Shown here in pieces: positions 45,539 to 55,867 of a stretch of DNA of 64,000 nucleotides. This stretch comes from Caballeronia sordidicola (lineage in GTDB: Bacteria > Pseudomonadota > Gammaproteobacteria > Burkholderiales > Burkholderiaceae). The notes beneath the pieces are model-generated. The model saw only the letters and a program-made list of their open reading frames with translations. It did not search any database and was not told the origin of the DNA. Position 1 is the stretch's first letter; the number at the start of each line of letters is the position of its first letter. The translations under genes and the position numbers were made by a program. The stretch spans positions 62,001 to 126,000 of the forward strand of contig NZ_JNFG01000013.1 of the NCBI RefSeq assembly GCF_000729995.1, read 5' to 3'.

Positions 45539-45752
45539 GCGGCCAAGCGCAATGAATCGCGAAAAAATGCGTTTTCGGTGTGGATACGCTACAGGAGCGT
45601 GCAGCTGGAAAGAGCACTAACCGGACATGACGCAAGCGCCCGGCCGGTCAGCGTTATGGGCAAAAACACCGGTTTCCGGGCGAGAAATTCCAGGCACCAA
45701 ATACGCTCTACCCGGCGCAGGGTTAAACGTCACTGCGCCAACTTCAAAAACA

Positions 45753-45780
45753 AAAAGACCGATAAATCGGTCTTTTTTTC
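45753..45780. terminator. Bidirectional rho-independent terminator
   Basis: GACCGA (45757-45762) and TCGGTC (45767-45772) form a short stem around TAAA, with A-runs before and a run of seven T after. It lies between the metallophosphoesterase gene and the convergent small membrane-protein gene. Confidence 0.85.
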
Positions 45781-45951
45781 TCAGCGATCCGATGAATCGC
45801 GCGATTGACGGTTCTTGCGTTCGTTAATACGGATCGGGATCAGGCGCGCGCGTTTCGCGTTCTCGCGGGCCGTACGCAGCAGTTCACGGGTGGCGGGCAC
45901 GGCGATCAGAGCCAGCAGTGCATAGATGGCGATCATCAGCGGCGTATTCAT
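45781..45951 (-). CDS. Small single-pass membrane protein
   Basis: 56 residues from the ATG at 45951, which has a GAGGAAG site; a few upstream in-frame codons are unsupported. One hydrophobic segment (TPLMIAIYALLALIAVPATR) is followed by a strongly basic tail (RENAKRARLIPIRINERKNR). Function unknown. The good ribosome-binding site and the downstream terminator make a real gene likely. Confidence 0.65.
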   Translation of the reverse strand: MNTPLMIAIYALLALIAVPATRELLRTARENAKRARLIPIRINERKNRQSRDSSDR

Positions 45952-46122
45952 AACTTCCTCGGATGTTGTCAAATCGGTAAAAGTGAATCGGTGAAGCCAA
46001 AAGACGAACTACAAGTTATCAAGATGCGGCCGAAATAGTCGTAAGCAAGTGTTGCATCGCGGCAATGAAAAGACCGATGAAAGCACTTTAACCGCCTTAT
46101 CCCCATTCTGCTGCTCATAAGC

Positions 46123-47061
46123 TTACGACGCCACAAATTCCTGCAGCGATTTTTCGTCGGCGGCGAGTGCGGCAGGCAATTCAGCGCGCAAATACTCCAC
46201 CCACGTCCGGATTTTCGCATCCAGATACTGACGCGACGGATAGAGCGCAAACACGTTGAGCATTTGCATGGTGTATTGCGGCAAAACACGCACCAATGTC
46301 CCTGCGCGCAATGCAGGCAACGCTGACGAAGTGGGCAATATCCCGACGCCCATGCCTTCGCTGATTGCCACGGCCATGGCTTCAGCCACATTCACCGAGA
46401 AGGTCGCTGTTCCGAGACTGATTGTTTCCTGCCCGTTCGGTCCGTCAAAAGTCCATTTGTTCGGAGGAAACGCGGGCGTGATGAGTTGCAAGCATGTATG
46501 CCGCACCAGATCGGACAGGACATGCGGTACGCCGTATTCCTGAATATAGCCTGGCGACGCGCACGCAATGCTGAACATACTTCCCAGTCGTTGGGAAACC
46601 AGTCCTGAATCAGGCAGCTCAGTGCCAAGCACAATGGACACGTCAAAACCCTCATCCAACAGGTCGGGTACGCGCTGCGCAAGCGTCAGGTCGATCTGCA
46701 CCGATGAATGCAGCTTTTGGTAACGCGAAATCATCGGCACGACGTAATGCTGGCCGATACCCGCCATGGCGTGCATCTTGAGCTTGCCGGCCGGGCGCGC
46801 GTGCGCGTCGCCGGCTTCCGCTTCCGCCTGATCCACATAAGCCAGGATTTGCTCGCAGCGCTGCAGATAACGCTCGCCGGCTTCCGTCAACGCGATCCGG
46901 CGCGTGGTTCGGTTGAGCAAGCGAGTGCGTAAATGCGCTTCGAGATCGGAGACGGCGCGCGATGCATAGGCCGTAGTCGTGTTCAGTTGCAGAGCCGCGG
47001 CCGTAAAGCTGCCGGCGTCAACAACCCGCGAAAACACGCGCATGTTTTGAAGCGTATCCAT
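46123..47061 (-). CDS. LysR family transcriptional regulator
   Basis: 312 residues. The winged helix-turn-helix at ~1-60 reads MRVFSRVVDAGSFTAAALQL with RAVSDLEAHLRTRLLNRTTR, then an effector-binding domain with SSVQIDLTLAQRVPDLLDEG. It is divergent from a four-gene efflux operon, which is the usual arrangement for a LysR activator and its target; an inverted repeat lies between them. The inducer is unknown; aromatic carboxylates are a fair guess from the neighbours. Confidence 0.93.
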   Translation of the reverse strand: MDTLQNMRVFSRVVDAGSFTAAALQLNTTTAYASRAVSDLEAHLRTRLLNRTTRRIALTEAGERYLQRCEQILAYVDQAEAEAGDAHARPAGKLKMHAMAGIGQHYVVPMISRYQKLHSSVQIDLTLAQRVPDLLDEGFDVSIVLGTELPDSGLVSQRLGSMFSIACASPGYIQEYGVPHVLSDLVRHTCLQLITPAFPPNKWTFDGPNGQETISLGTATFSVNVAEAMAVAISEGMGVGILPTSSALPALRAGTLVRVLPQYTMQMLNVFALYPSRQYLDAKIRTWVEYLRAELPAALAADEKSLQEFVAS

Positions 47062-47100
47062 GAGCCTTGAGTCTCGTTCGAGTGATACCGCGTTGTCGCC

Positions 47101-47151
47101 GCATTGTTACGTGATGGACAACGATGATTACCTCATAACGCGTAACAATGC
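47101..47151. promoter_or_regulatory. 11-bp inverted repeat, candidate LysR operator of the efflux operon
   Basis: GCATTGTTACG (47101-47111) and CGTAACAATGC (47141-47151) are perfect inverted copies, with centres 40 bases apart, close to four DNA turns. The pair starts 40 bases before the LysR start and ends 94 before the efflux start. Relative to the likely efflux promoter it covers about -100 to -50, a typical activator position for LysR tetramers. Confidence 0.6.
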
Positions 47152-47166
47152 TTTGCATTTTTACCG

Positions 47167-47203
47167 GTTACTCGGCAATCAAGGCAAAAATATAATTCTG
47201 GTC
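47167..47203 (+). promoter_or_regulatory. Predicted promoter of the efflux operon
   Basis: A perfect -10 element TATAAT lies at 47191-47196 with an expected start near 47203. The best -35 candidate (GTTACT/TTACTC around 47167-47173) is poor, which would fit a promoter that needs the LysR activator bound at the upstream inverted repeat. Confidence 0.55.
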
Positions 47204-47244
47204 TGTGTCTCAATCCACTTTGAGAAATAATTTTGTTAGACCGC

Positions 47245-48768
47245 ATGACCAGAATGACCATCGTTCCGATGGTTCTTACATTTATTTTAACAATAGCAGG
47301 CTGCGCGAGCACTAAAAACGTCGGTCCCGAAGACACGCTCAAGGACACGTCTTCGCTCGACGCCGGCGCGACTCTGCGCGCGGCTAACGCCGACGCGGCG
47401 TGGCCGGCATCAACATGGTGGCGCGCCTACAACGATCCGCAGCTCGATGCGTGGGTTGCGCGTGCGCAAGCCGGAAATCCGACGCTGGCGCTGGCCGCCG
47501 CACGCGTACGCGAAGCCCGTTCAATGGCGGGCGTGGCGCAAGCCGCCCTCGCGCCTCAAGTCGATGGATCGATGGCGATCAACCGCCAGCAGTGGCCGGA
47601 AAACGGCTATTACGGCCCCGGCACCTTCAACAACGTCAACACGTGGGACAACACGGCCGCGCTGCAACTGTCGTACAACCTCGACCTCTGGGGCCGCGAC
47701 GGCAACGCAGCGGAACGCGCGCTGGACGCCACCCACGCTCGCGCCGCCGATGCCCGCGCCGCGCAACTCGAACTCGAAGCAAACGTGGTGCGCGCGTACA
47801 TCGGTTTATCGCAGGGATTTGCGTTGCGCGACATCGCTCAATCCACGCTCGACCAACAGCAGAAAATCGCGGCGCGGGCGCGGCGGCGGCTGCAGGGCGG
47901 CATTGGCACACAGCTTGAAGTCGCGCAGGCGGAAGCGTCGTTGCCGGACTACGAGCGTCAGTTGGAAACCTACGACGAAGCCATCGCGCTCTCACGTAAT
48001 CAGCTTGCAGCGCTTGCCGGCGCGGGGCCGGGCGCAGGTGATTCGATCACGCGCCCCGTGTTGTCACTGGCAACGCCGCTCGGCTTGCCGTCCGCTTTGC
48101 CCGCCGAGTTGATCGGGCGTCGTCCGGATGTCGTGGCGGCGCGCTGGACGGTTGCAGCGCAGGCGCGCGGTATCGATGTCGCGAAGGCGCAGTTTTATCC
48201 CAACATCAACCTGATGGCGTCGCTTACACAAATGTCCGCGGGCGGCGCGCTGCTGACGTTCCTCACCGGCAACGGCAGCGGCTGGACCGCGGGACCCGCC
48301 GTAATGCTGCCGATCTTCGAAGGCGGCCGGTTGCGCTCGCAACTTGGAGCAGCATCGGCGCAATACGACCAGGCCGTCGATCACTACAACGCCACGCTGG
48401 TTACGGCGTTGCGCGATGTCGCCGATCAGGTCGTGCGGATCCAGTCGCTCGATCGGCAACTCGACGCGTCAGGCCGCTCGGTTGCAGCTGCGCAGAAGAG
48501 TTATCGGCTGGCCGACGAGGGGTATAAGCGCGGCTTGACCGATTACCTGAACGTGCTCGTCGCGCAGACGCAATTGCTGCGCGCGCAGGACGGCGATGCG
48601 CGCGTGCGCGCTGAACGGCTCGCGGTGTATGCGACGTTCTCGGCGGCGTTGGGCGGCGGCATCGATAGTTCCAGCGACAGCCCCGCCGACACGCAGATGA
48701 AACCCGCGAAGCATATCGGCCCGTTCGCGGAGCACAAGGACGCATCGGCTAGCGACCGGAGCGAGTGA
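47245..48768 (+). CDS. Outer-membrane efflux lipoprotein, NodT/OprM type
   Basis: 507 residues from the ATG at 47245; another ATG at 47254 is possible, and the frame also has a TTG at 47233. A lipoprotein signal (VLTFILTIAGCAS) places the acylated Cys near residue 19. Two outer-membrane efflux repeats follow, with AWPASTWWRAYNDPQLDAWV, LSYNLDLWGRDGNAAERALD and TAGPAVMLPIFEGGRLRSQL. It is the exit duct of a tripartite pump with the FUSC, DUF1656 and HlyD proteins encoded next. Confidence 0.93.
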   Translation: MTRMTIVPMVLTFILTIAGCASTKNVGPEDTLKDTSSLDAGATLRAANADAAWPASTWWRAYNDPQLDAWVARAQAGNPTLALAAARVREARSMAGVAQAALAPQVDGSMAINRQQWPENGYYGPGTFNNVNTWDNTAALQLSYNLDLWGRDGNAAERALDATHARAADARAAQLELEANVVRAYIGLSQGFALRDIAQSTLDQQQKIAARARRRLQGGIGTQLEVAQAEASLPDYERQLETYDEAIALSRNQLAALAGAGPGAGDSITRPVLSLATPLGLPSALPAELIGRRPDVVAARWTVAAQARGIDVAKAQFYPNINLMASLTQMSAGGALLTFLTGNGSGWTAGPAVMLPIFEGGRLRSQLGAASAQYDQAVDHYNATLVTALRDVADQVVRIQSLDRQLDASGRSVAAAQKSYRLADEGYKRGLTDYLNVLVAQTQLLRAQDGDARVRAERLAVYATFSAALGGGIDSSSDSPADTQMKPAKHIGPFAEHKDASASDRSE

Positions 48769-48770
48769 GC

Positions 48771-50918
48771 ATGTCGACGCCCTCCTCCACGTTGAACCGT
48801 CCTCATCCGCTGCTTGCAGACTGGGCAGCTACCGACGGCCTCGCGTGGATTCACATCTTCAAGGCGGCGCTGGCGGCGTTCCTCGCGCTATGGATCGCGA
48901 TGCGTCTCGACCTGCCGCAACCTCGCACCGCGATGACGACAGTCTTTGTCGTGATGCAGCCGCAGAGCGGCATGGTGCTGGCGAAAAGCTTCTATCGTTT
49001 GTGCGGGACGCTCGTCGGCCTCGTGGTGATGCTCATGCTGATCAGCCTGTTCTCACAACAACCGGTTATGTTCTTGTCGGCGACCGCGCTCTGGGTTGGC
49101 ATCTGCACGGCGGGCGCGGCACGTAACCGCAATTTCCGCTCGTACGGCTTCGTGTTGTCGGGTTATACGGCCGCGCTTATTGGCATACCGGCCGCGCAGC
49201 ATGCAGACGCGGCCTTCCTGACTGCGATGACGCGTGTAGCCGAAGTATCGTTAGGCATCCTGTGTTCGGGCGCGGTCAGCGCGCTTTTTTTCCCCCGGCA
49301 CGCCGGCGAGCAAGTCCGGTCGACAGTGCGAAAGCGTTTCACCGCGTTTGTCGACTACGTGTCGAAGGCCTTGGGCGGGGGTATCGAACGCTCGCAGATC
49401 GAGCACATCAACTCATCGTTCGTCGCGGACATAGTCGGGCTCGAGGCCGCGCGCAGTGTCGCGGTGTTCGAAGATCCCGACACCCGCATGCGCAGCGGCC
49501 GGGTCGCGCGGCTGAACGGCGAGTTCATGAGCGTATCCACGCGCCTTCACGCGCTGCATCAGTTGATGAACCGGCTGCGCGTCAACGGCGCAGCGGCGAC
49601 GGTCGACGCGCTGGAACCTTATTTCCGCGAAGTCGCGCCCTTGCTGAGCGCAGCGGGCGCGCCGGTGGAGAAAGCCGCCGATGCCGCCCACGCAGCGGCG
49701 CAACTCGACACCTTCAAAGCCGCACTACCCAAGCGCATCCAGGCAACGCGGCGCGCGCTTGATCCGTCGATCGACCTCCTCGAATTCGATACCGCGGCCG
49801 AACTGCTGTATCGATTCGTGGATGACCTGCATGCCTACACGCTGACCTATGCGTCGCTGGCCGTGCCCACGCACGAACGCGAGCACCGCATCACGCGTTA
49901 TGTGCCGAAGACCAGCCTGCTCGCGGCGGGCGCCTCCGGACTGCGAGCGTTTGTCGTGATCCTGGTCCTGAGCGGTTTCTGGATCATGTCGGCGTGGCCG
50001 AGCGGCGGCACGGCCGTGCTCGACGCGGCGGCGGTGATTGCACTGGCCTCGTCGTCGCCACGGCCCACGCAAATGGCTTTCCAGATGGCCGCTGGCACCG
50101 CGCTCGCGGCCGTCGCGGGCATGATTGTGGTGTTTGGGCTGTATCCGCATATCGATGGTTTTCTGCTGCTCTCGGCCGCGCTGCTGCCGTTCCTGATGCT
50201 TGGCCTGTTCATCAGCACGCGGCCCGGCATGATGGGCGTTGGCGTCGGTTACTGCATCTTCTTCTGCTTTCTCGCCGGTCCCGACAACGTCATTCAGTAC
50301 GACCCGTCAGCCTTCATCAACGACGCCATCGCGCTGGTCGCTTCCATGCTCGTTTGTTCGATGGCCTTTGCGGTGTTGCTGCCCACCGACGCGCCGTGGC
50401 TGCGCCGTCTGCTGCTGCGTGAACTGCGGCGCCAAGTGGTGACGGCGAGCAAAGGCCGCCTGACCGGTCTCGCAATGCGATTTGAAAGCGGTACGCGCGA
50501 CCTGCTTTCGCAGATCGATGCGCTCGCGGCCGGTCAGGAAGATCTGCAGCGCGAGGCCTTGCGCTGGCTGTTCGCGGTACTTGAAGTGGGCCACGCGGTG
50601 ATCGATCTGCGTACCGAGCTGAGCCGCTCGGATAACGGCTCAGGCTCAATCACGCATGCGCTGCATCAGGTTGCGCACCTCTTCGATCACCCTGCCCCTC
50701 AGCGTTTCGATGCCGCGTTGTCGGCGACCACGCAGGCCATCGACGATCTGCGAGCGCGGCTCGACCCCGTGCACGAGCCTCGCGAGGAACGCCATCGGCT
50801 GCAACGCATGTCGAGCCATCTGCATTTCATTCGTACGGCTTTGCTTGATCCACAATCGCCGTTGGGTCATCTCAGCCAGCGCGAAATCGCACCCGAAGGA
50901 GCGCCTCATGCCGCGTGA
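48771..50918 (+). CDS. FUSC family inner-membrane efflux protein (AaeB-like)
   Basis: 715 residues from the ATG at 48771, preceded by GGAGCGAG; a GTG two codons upstream overlaps the previous stop and is less likely. It has two similar halves, each with about five to six membrane helices (IFKAALAAFLALWIAMRLDL with PQPRTAMTTVFVVMQPQ in the first; FVVILVLSGFWIMSAWPSGG in the second) and a cytoplasmic helical part after each, the FUSC layout of AaeB. In E. coli AaeB exports aromatic carboxylic acids. It overlaps the DUF1656 gene by 11 bases. Confidence 0.92.
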   Translation: MSTPSSTLNRPHPLLADWAATDGLAWIHIFKAALAAFLALWIAMRLDLPQPRTAMTTVFVVMQPQSGMVLAKSFYRLCGTLVGLVVMLMLISLFSQQPVMFLSATALWVGICTAGAARNRNFRSYGFVLSGYTAALIGIPAAQHADAAFLTAMTRVAEVSLGILCSGAVSALFFPRHAGEQVRSTVRKRFTAFVDYVSKALGGGIERSQIEHINSSFVADIVGLEAARSVAVFEDPDTRMRSGRVARLNGEFMSVSTRLHALHQLMNRLRVNGAAATVDALEPYFREVAPLLSAAGAPVEKAADAAHAAAQLDTFKAALPKRIQATRRALDPSIDLLEFDTAAELLYRFVDDLHAYTLTYASLAVPTHEREHRITRYVPKTSLLAAGASGLRAFVVILVLSGFWIMSAWPSGGTAVLDAAAVIALASSSPRPTQMAFQMAAGTALAAVAGMIVVFGLYPHIDGFLLLSAALLPFLMLGLFISTRPGMMGVGVGYCIFFCFLAGPDNVIQYDPSAFINDAIALVASMLVCSMAFAVLLPTDAPWLRRLLLRELRRQVVTASKGRLTGLAMRFESGTRDLLSQIDALAAGQEDLQREALRWLFAVLEVGHAVIDLRTELSRSDNGSGSITHALHQVAHLFDHPAPQRFDAALSATTQAIDDLRARLDPVHEPREERHRLQRMSSHLHFIRTALLDPQSPLGHLSQREIAPEGAPHAA

Positions 50919-51108
50919 TATCGCCATTCTCGATGCCTACGTGCCGACGATCCTGCTGCTGTTTATCGCGGGCGGCTTGCTGACCTGGTTCATCGACCGG
51001 CTGCTCGCGCTGACGGGTTTGTATCGCGTGGTGTGGCATCCGTCGCTCTTTCGCGCATGTCTGCTCGTGTGTAGCTGCGGCCTGCTCGGGCTTGCGGTCT
51101 ATCGCTGA
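50908..51108 (+). CDS. DUF1656 small membrane protein (AaeX-like)
   Basis: 66 residues. The ATG at 50908 lies inside the end of the FUSC gene after GAAGGAG. Two hydrophobic segments (YVPTILLLFIAGGLLTWFID, CLLVCSCGLLGLAVYR) flank LYRVVWHPSLFR, the typical DUF1656 core. Genes of this kind sit with aaeA and aaeB homologues; the role in export is not settled. Confidence 0.9.
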   Translation: MPRDIAILDAYVPTILLLFIAGGLLTWFIDRLLALTGLYRVVWHPSLFRACLLVCSCGLLGLAVYR

Positions 51109-51136
51109 AATATTGTTGAAGGACTAGAACAGCATC

Positions 51137-52015
51137 ATGATCATCAGGAAAATTTTCGGCATCTTCATGACCGCGCTCATCTTCTGCGCGGCCATCTTGA
51201 TCGGGCGCGTGCTGTGGGTGCATTACATGGACCAGCCGTGGACCCGCGACGGCCGCGTGCGCGCCGACGTCATCAACGTCGCGCCCGATGTCTCCGGCGC
51301 CGTTGTGACCATGCCGGTCGCCGATAACCAGTTCGTGCACAAAGGCGATCTGCTGATGGAAATCGACCCGTCGCATTACCAGATCGCCGTGGAACAGGCA
51401 CAGGCCACTGTCGCCGCGCGCCAGGCGGATTTACGCATGCGTCGCGACGATGCCGCGCGCCGCGCCGATCTGGACAACGAGGTGGTGTCGAAGGAATCGC
51501 GCGATAACGCGAGCCAGGCCGCTTCCGGCGCCGCCGCGAACTTGCAGCAGGCGCAGGCAGCGCTCGATGCCGCCGAGCTCAACCTGGCGCGTACCAAGGT
51601 GTTTGCACCGGTCGACGGCTACGTGACGAACCTGAACGTGCATCGCGGTGACTACGCGACGACGGGCGCAGCGAAGCTCGCTATCGTCGATAGCCACTCG
51701 TTCTGGGTCTATGGATACTTCGAGGAAACGAAGCTGCCACGTGTGCGTATTGGCGATAAGGCCGAGATGCGGCTGATGAGCGGCGGCGTGTTGAAGGGCC
51801 ACGTGCAGAGCATTTCGCGTGGCATCTATGACCGCGACAATCCGCAAAGCCGCGAACTGCTCGCCGATGTTAACCCCACGTTCAACTGGGTCCGGCTCGC
51901 GCAGCGGGTGCCGGTGCGCATTCATATCGACGAGGTGCCGGCGGATATCGTGCTCGCAGCCGGAACGACCTGCACGGTGGTCGTCGAGCCTACCGGCAAG
52001 CCAAGCAGCTTATAG
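51137..52015 (+). CDS. HlyD family periplasmic adaptor of the efflux system (AaeA-like)
   Basis: 292 residues. One N-terminal membrane anchor ([20 protein letters not shown]) is followed by a biotinyl-lipoyl-like domain ([20 protein letters not shown]), an alpha-hairpin ([20 protein letters not shown] to [20 protein letters not shown]) and a beta-barrel. It links the FUSC protein with the outer-membrane duct. The 3' end overlaps the convergent astE gene by 6 bases, so no dedicated terminator fits between. Confidence 0.93.
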   Translation: MIIRKIFGIFMTALIFCAAILIGRVLWVHYMDQPWTRDGRVRADVINVAPDVSGAVVTMPVADNQFVHKGDLLMEIDPSHYQIAVEQAQATVAARQADLRMRRDDAARRADLDNEVVSKESRDNASQAASGAAANLQQAQAALDAAELNLARTKVFAPVDGYVTNLNVHRGDYATTGAAKLAIVDSHSFWVYGYFEETKLPRVRIGDKAEMRLMSGGVLKGHVQSISRGIYDRDNPQSRELLADVNPTFNWVRLAQRVPVRIHIDEVPADIVLAAGTTCTVVVEPTGKPSSL

Positions 52016-53044
52016 AGAGTCGAACGTTTCCTGAGTCGTATCGATGACCATGAGCCCCGCCCTCAAGCCCGGCTTCACCGTCGGATTCGGAAACACGATG
52101 CGCTCCTCGTCGCGAAGCACCTCATACGTGTAATCGTCATCCTCGGCGAGCACCGTGCCGCGCGCGAACGGCGTGAAGTTCGCGACATCACCGGCTACGT
52201 GGAGCTGGAACTGCTCGCTCTGTTTATCGATTTGTCCCACGACGGTGAATATCTTTAGCGTAGCGTCGTCGGACGGCGCTATTGGCGCAAGGCCGCCGAT
52301 CAGCCGTCGCAATGCAGCGTCCGATGCGGCGAAGCGCGACAGATCGTTGTGCCCGAAGGCCCGCACCTTGCCAAGCTCGAGCGTGCACGCGAGCGCGCCC
52401 GATTGCTCTGCCGTGAAATGTGTGAACGTGTTCGACTTCTCCTTGTGCAGCAATACCGCCGACAACCCCGCGTCCTGCAACCAGTCGAACATCACGCGCG
52501 ACAGCGGCGCGCCCGTGTACGGCAGCAGCGCGAACTGTTCGAACACGGATGGACGGATGGCCGTGTGCATGTCGATGTGCCACTTCGCGTGAGTTAAGTC
52601 GGCATCGGCTTCCGCGAAAAACGCCCGCGTCACGTTCTCCAGTTCCGCCGCACGCGGCGATTCATGACTTGCCGCAAGCTCAAGATAGCGGCCGTTGAAC
52701 AGCCGGTTCAAATCGTCGTCACGATAACGACAAGACGCTCGCATCGCGTCGATATTGCCAAAGATAACCAACAGGCGGCTCTTCAGCGCCGCCTTGCCGC
52801 TTGCGATATCCGCGACGAGCATCGAAAGCATTTCGATCGGCGCGGTTTCATCGCCGTGTATCCCCGCCGATGCCACCACGCTTTGCAGCACCTCGCCCTC
52901 AGGTTCGAATCGAACGATGCCGTCGCCGAGCCATGTCCACTTCACGCCGCCCGGCAACCGGCCTTCAGTCAGTGCGGGCTTCTTTCCATCGAGCACAAAG
53001 TCGAGAAAGTTCGCGAACATGGCCGGCTCAACGCTGGAAGTCAT
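52010..53044 (-). CDS. astE: Succinylglutamate desuccinylase
   Basis: 344 residues. The start at 53044 ([20 protein letters not shown]) overlaps the end of astB by 17 bases; a later ATG at 53020 is an alternative. The zinc-ligand motifs [15 protein letters not shown] and [10 protein letters not shown] are present. It removes succinate from N-succinylglutamate, the last step of the arginine succinyltransferase pathway. Confidence 0.93.
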   Translation of the reverse strand: MTSSVEPAMFANFLDFVLDGKKPALTEGRLPGGVKWTWLGDGIVRFEPEGEVLQSVVASAGIHGDETAPIEMLSMLVADIASGKAALKSRLLVIFGNIDAMRASCRYRDDDLNRLFNGRYLELAASHESPRAAELENVTRAFFAEADADLTHAKWHIDMHTAIRPSVFEQFALLPYTGAPLSRVMFDWLQDAGLSAVLLHKEKSNTFTHFTAEQSGALACTLELGKVRAFGHNDLSRFAASDAALRRLIGGLAPIAPSDDATLKIFTVVGQIDKQSEQFQLHVAGDVANFTPFARGTVLAEDDDYTYEVLRDEERIVFPNPTVKPGLRAGLMVIDTTQETFDSL

Positions 53045-54371
53045 AGATGGCACCAAGCTTGAGAATCCCGGTCAGCGCGTCAAGTGCCGCGCGCGATTCA
53101 TCGAGGAGTTTCAGATCGGCGAGATCGCCGGATGCAATGCGGTCGCGATAGTGCGTGTCGATCCAGGCATCGAGTTGCGCGAACAACGTGTCGTTCATCC
53201 AGACGCCGGGGTTGACTACGCCACGCTCCGCATCGTTGAGCACTACGCGCAGCCGCAAGCACGCAGGACCACCGCCGTTCTTCATGCTTTCGCGAAGATC
53301 GAAGACGAGGACCTCGTCAATGGACGTGGACCGTGTATGCAACGAATCGAGGTACTTGGCGACACGCGCATTTTCCCTGCACTCCTGCGGCACGACCAGC
53401 ACCTGCCGGCCGTCGGGGCGTGTCAGCAACTGGCTGTTGAACAGATACGACGAGACAGCATCGGCCACGCTGACTTCTTCTTCGGGCACTTCGATAGCGG
53501 TGAACGCGCCGCCATGCGTTTCAAGTTTCGCGCGAAGCTGGTCGTACACGCCGGCCTGATTCAGGAACGCGCGCTGGTGGCAAAACAGCGTGTTGCGGTT
53601 ACCCACGGCGATCACGTCGTTATGAAACACGCCTGCATCGATCACATCAGGAAGCTGTTGCGCGAAGACAGTGGCATCGTCGGAAAGACCATGAAGGCGT
53701 GCGACCGCACGGCTTGCTTCCAGCGTTTGGCGTGCAGGAAAGCGCTTCGGTTCTGCCGAACCCTGACCGTATTCGCTGCGTCCGTAGACGAAAAACTCCA
53801 CGCCCTTCTTGCCATACTCGTTACAAAAACGCGTGTGATTGGCTGCGCCTTCATCGCCCAATGCGGGTGTGCCGGGCAACGCGTGATGAATCTTGAAATG
53901 CTTCTCATCGGCGAAAATGGCCGAGAGCGAACGACGCGTTTCTTCATGCTCGATCGCACGATGCAACTTCGTGCTGAGATTGGCCGGTGTGAAATGCACG
54001 CGGCCATCGTTCGTATCCGCCGATGGACTCACCGTCGCAGCGTTCGCGGTCCACATCGCCGAGGCGGAGCTCGCAGCGGCCAGCAATTCGGGCGCTTCTC
54101 GCGCAGCACGTTCGACTACTGCAGCGTCATCACCGGTGAAACCAAGGCTACGCAGCAACTTGAGCGACGGCCGCTCCAGCGGCGGCAGCACGCCTTGGTG
54201 AAATCCAAGGTCGGCCAACTGCTTCATCTTGCGCAGACCCTGCTTCGCCGCGGCCTTCGGATTGGCGGCCGATTTCTCGTTGTTGCGCGACGCGACATTG
54301 CCGAACGACAGCCCCGCGTAGTTGTGCGTCGGGCCGACCAGCCCGTCGAAGTTCGCTTCGAATGCTTGCAT
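53028..54371 (-). CDS. astB: N-succinylarginine dihydrolase
   Basis: 447 residues, typical length. It begins [20 protein letters not shown], an AstB hallmark, and has [17 protein letters not shown] and the C-terminal [16 protein letters not shown] with the catalytic cysteine. It converts N2-succinylarginine to N2-succinylornithine, CO2 and two NH3. It lies 9 bases after astD. Confidence 0.95.
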   Translation of the reverse strand: MQAFEANFDGLVGPTHNYAGLSFGNVASRNNEKSAANPKAAAKQGLRKMKQLADLGFHQGVLPPLERPSLKLLRSLGFTGDDAAVVERAAREAPELLAAASSASAMWTANAATVSPSADTNDGRVHFTPANLSTKLHRAIEHEETRRSLSAIFADEKHFKIHHALPGTPALGDEGAANHTRFCNEYGKKGVEFFVYGRSEYGQGSAEPKRFPARQTLEASRAVARLHGLSDDATVFAQQLPDVIDAGVFHNDVIAVGNRNTLFCHQRAFLNQAGVYDQLRAKLETHGGAFTAIEVPEEEVSVADAVSSYLFNSQLLTRPDGRQVLVVPQECRENARVAKYLDSLHTRSTSIDEVLVFDLRESMKNGGGPACLRLRVVLNDAERGVVNPGVWMNDTLFAQLDAWIDTHYRDRIASGDLADLKLLDESRAALDALTGILKLGAIYDFQR

Positions 54372-54380
54372 CGTGGTTCC

Positions 54381-55856
54381 TCAGAACTGAAGGCCGGGCG
54401 AGACGCTCGCGGGCATTTGCAACTGGGTGCTTTCGACGGATGCCATAGGATACGAGCAGTAGTCCGCTGCGTAAAACGCGCTCGGACGCTGGTTGCCGGA
54501 GCGGCCGATACCACCGAACGGCGCCGCCGATGACGCGCCGTTGGTCGGCCGGTTCCAGTTCACAATGCCGGCGCGAATGGTGCGCTGGAATTGGGTCCAC
54601 GCGGCTTGGTCGTCAGCTAACAGGCCGGCGGATAAACCAAACGCGGTGTCGTTGGCGCGCTCGATCGCCTGATCGAAGGTCGCGTAGCGCGTGAGTTGCA
54701 GCATCGGGCCGAAGTGTTCTTCGTCGGGGACGTTGCGCGCATTCGTCACGTCGATGATCGCCGGCGTCACAAAGCCGAGCTGCGCGGAACGTTGCGTCAT
54801 TTCAAGCAAGGGCTTGCCGCCCGCTTCGATCAACTGCGCCTGCGCCTGCACGAGCTTCGCGGCTGCGCGCGCCGAGATCACCGCGCCCATGAACGGTTGC
54901 GGGTCGGCATCGAAGGTGCCCGTTTGAATCTTCGATGTCACGTCGATCAAGCGCGCGGTGAACCGCTCGCCGAATGCGTTATCGGGAACGAACAACCGGC
55001 GTGCGCACGTGCAACGCTGCCCGGCAGAAAGGTAAGCCGACTGGATCGTGTGATGCACGGCGGCATCGATGTCTTCGACATCAGCCACCACCAGCGGATT
55101 GTTGCCGCCCATTTCCAGTGCGAGCACGATCTCCGGACGGCCGCCGAATTGCCGATGCAGCAACGTGCCGGTATCCGAACTGCCGGTGAAGAACAAACCG
55201 TCGATCTGCCGATGATTCGCCAGCGCAATGCCGGTGTCCTTCTCGCCTTGCAGCAGATTCAATACGCCTGCGGGCAAGCCGGCCTGCGCCCACAAGTCCA
55301 CCGTCATTGCCGCCACGCCGGGCGCGAATTCCGATGGTTTGAACACCACCGTATTCCCCGCGATCAACGCCGGGACAATATGCCCATTCGGCAAATGGCC
55401 TGGGAAGTTATACGGCCCGAACACGGCCACGACACCGTGCGGACGATGCCGAAGTACTGCTATGCCATCAGCCATTTCCTGGCGCTTCTCGCCGGTACGT
55501 TCGTTATACGACTTGACGGAGATATCGACTTTGGCGGCCATCGTCGCGACTTCGGTCCGCGCTTCCCACAACGGCTTACCGGTCTCGAGACCGATGGTGT
55601 GAGCCAGCGCTTCCTTGTTCTCGGTCACGAGCGCCGCGAAACGCCGCGTGATCGCGATGCGCTCGTCCAGCGTCAACGCGGACCACGAAGCGAACGCGCG
55701 TCGTGCTGAAAGGACGGCGTGCTCAACGTCCTGAGCCGCTGCGCTCGCGCCTTCCCACACCACGTCGCCATTGCCCGGGTTACGCGATGCAAACGGTGCG
55801 CCGGTACCCTCGGTCCACGTGCCATCGATAAATAATTGAGTCGAAATCTTTGTCAT
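54381..55856 (-). CDS. astD: Succinylglutamate-semialdehyde dehydrogenase
   Basis: 491 residues of the aldehyde dehydrogenase family. The general-base glutamate is in LALEMGGNNPLVV and the nucleophilic cysteine in SAGQRCTCARRLFVP; NAD-binding GPYNFPGHLPNGHIVPALIA is also seen. It oxidises N-succinylglutamate semialdehyde with NAD(P). It lies 11 bases after the second succinyltransferase gene. Confidence 0.95.
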   Translation of the reverse strand: MTKISTQLFIDGTWTEGTGAPFASRNPGNGDVVWEGASAAAQDVEHAVLSARRAFASWSALTLDERIAITRRFAALVTENKEALAHTIGLETGKPLWEARTEVATMAAKVDISVKSYNERTGEKRQEMADGIAVLRHRPHGVVAVFGPYNFPGHLPNGHIVPALIAGNTVVFKPSEFAPGVAAMTVDLWAQAGLPAGVLNLLQGEKDTGIALANHRQIDGLFFTGSSDTGTLLHRQFGGRPEIVLALEMGGNNPLVVADVEDIDAAVHHTIQSAYLSAGQRCTCARRLFVPDNAFGERFTARLIDVTSKIQTGTFDADPQPFMGAVISARAAAKLVQAQAQLIEAGGKPLLEMTQRSAQLGFVTPAIIDVTNARNVPDEEHFGPMLQLTRYATFDQAIERANDTAFGLSAGLLADDQAAWTQFQRTIRAGIVNWNRPTNGASSAAPFGGIGRSGNQRPSAFYAADYCSYPMASVESTQLQMPASVSPGLQF

Positions 55857-55867
55857 GTTCCTTGTCC

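Noticed and set aside
52755..54533. Plus-strand frame of 592 codons antisense to astB and astE
   Set aside because: The ast genes on the minus strand carry complete catalytic motifs; the plus frame has antisense composition.
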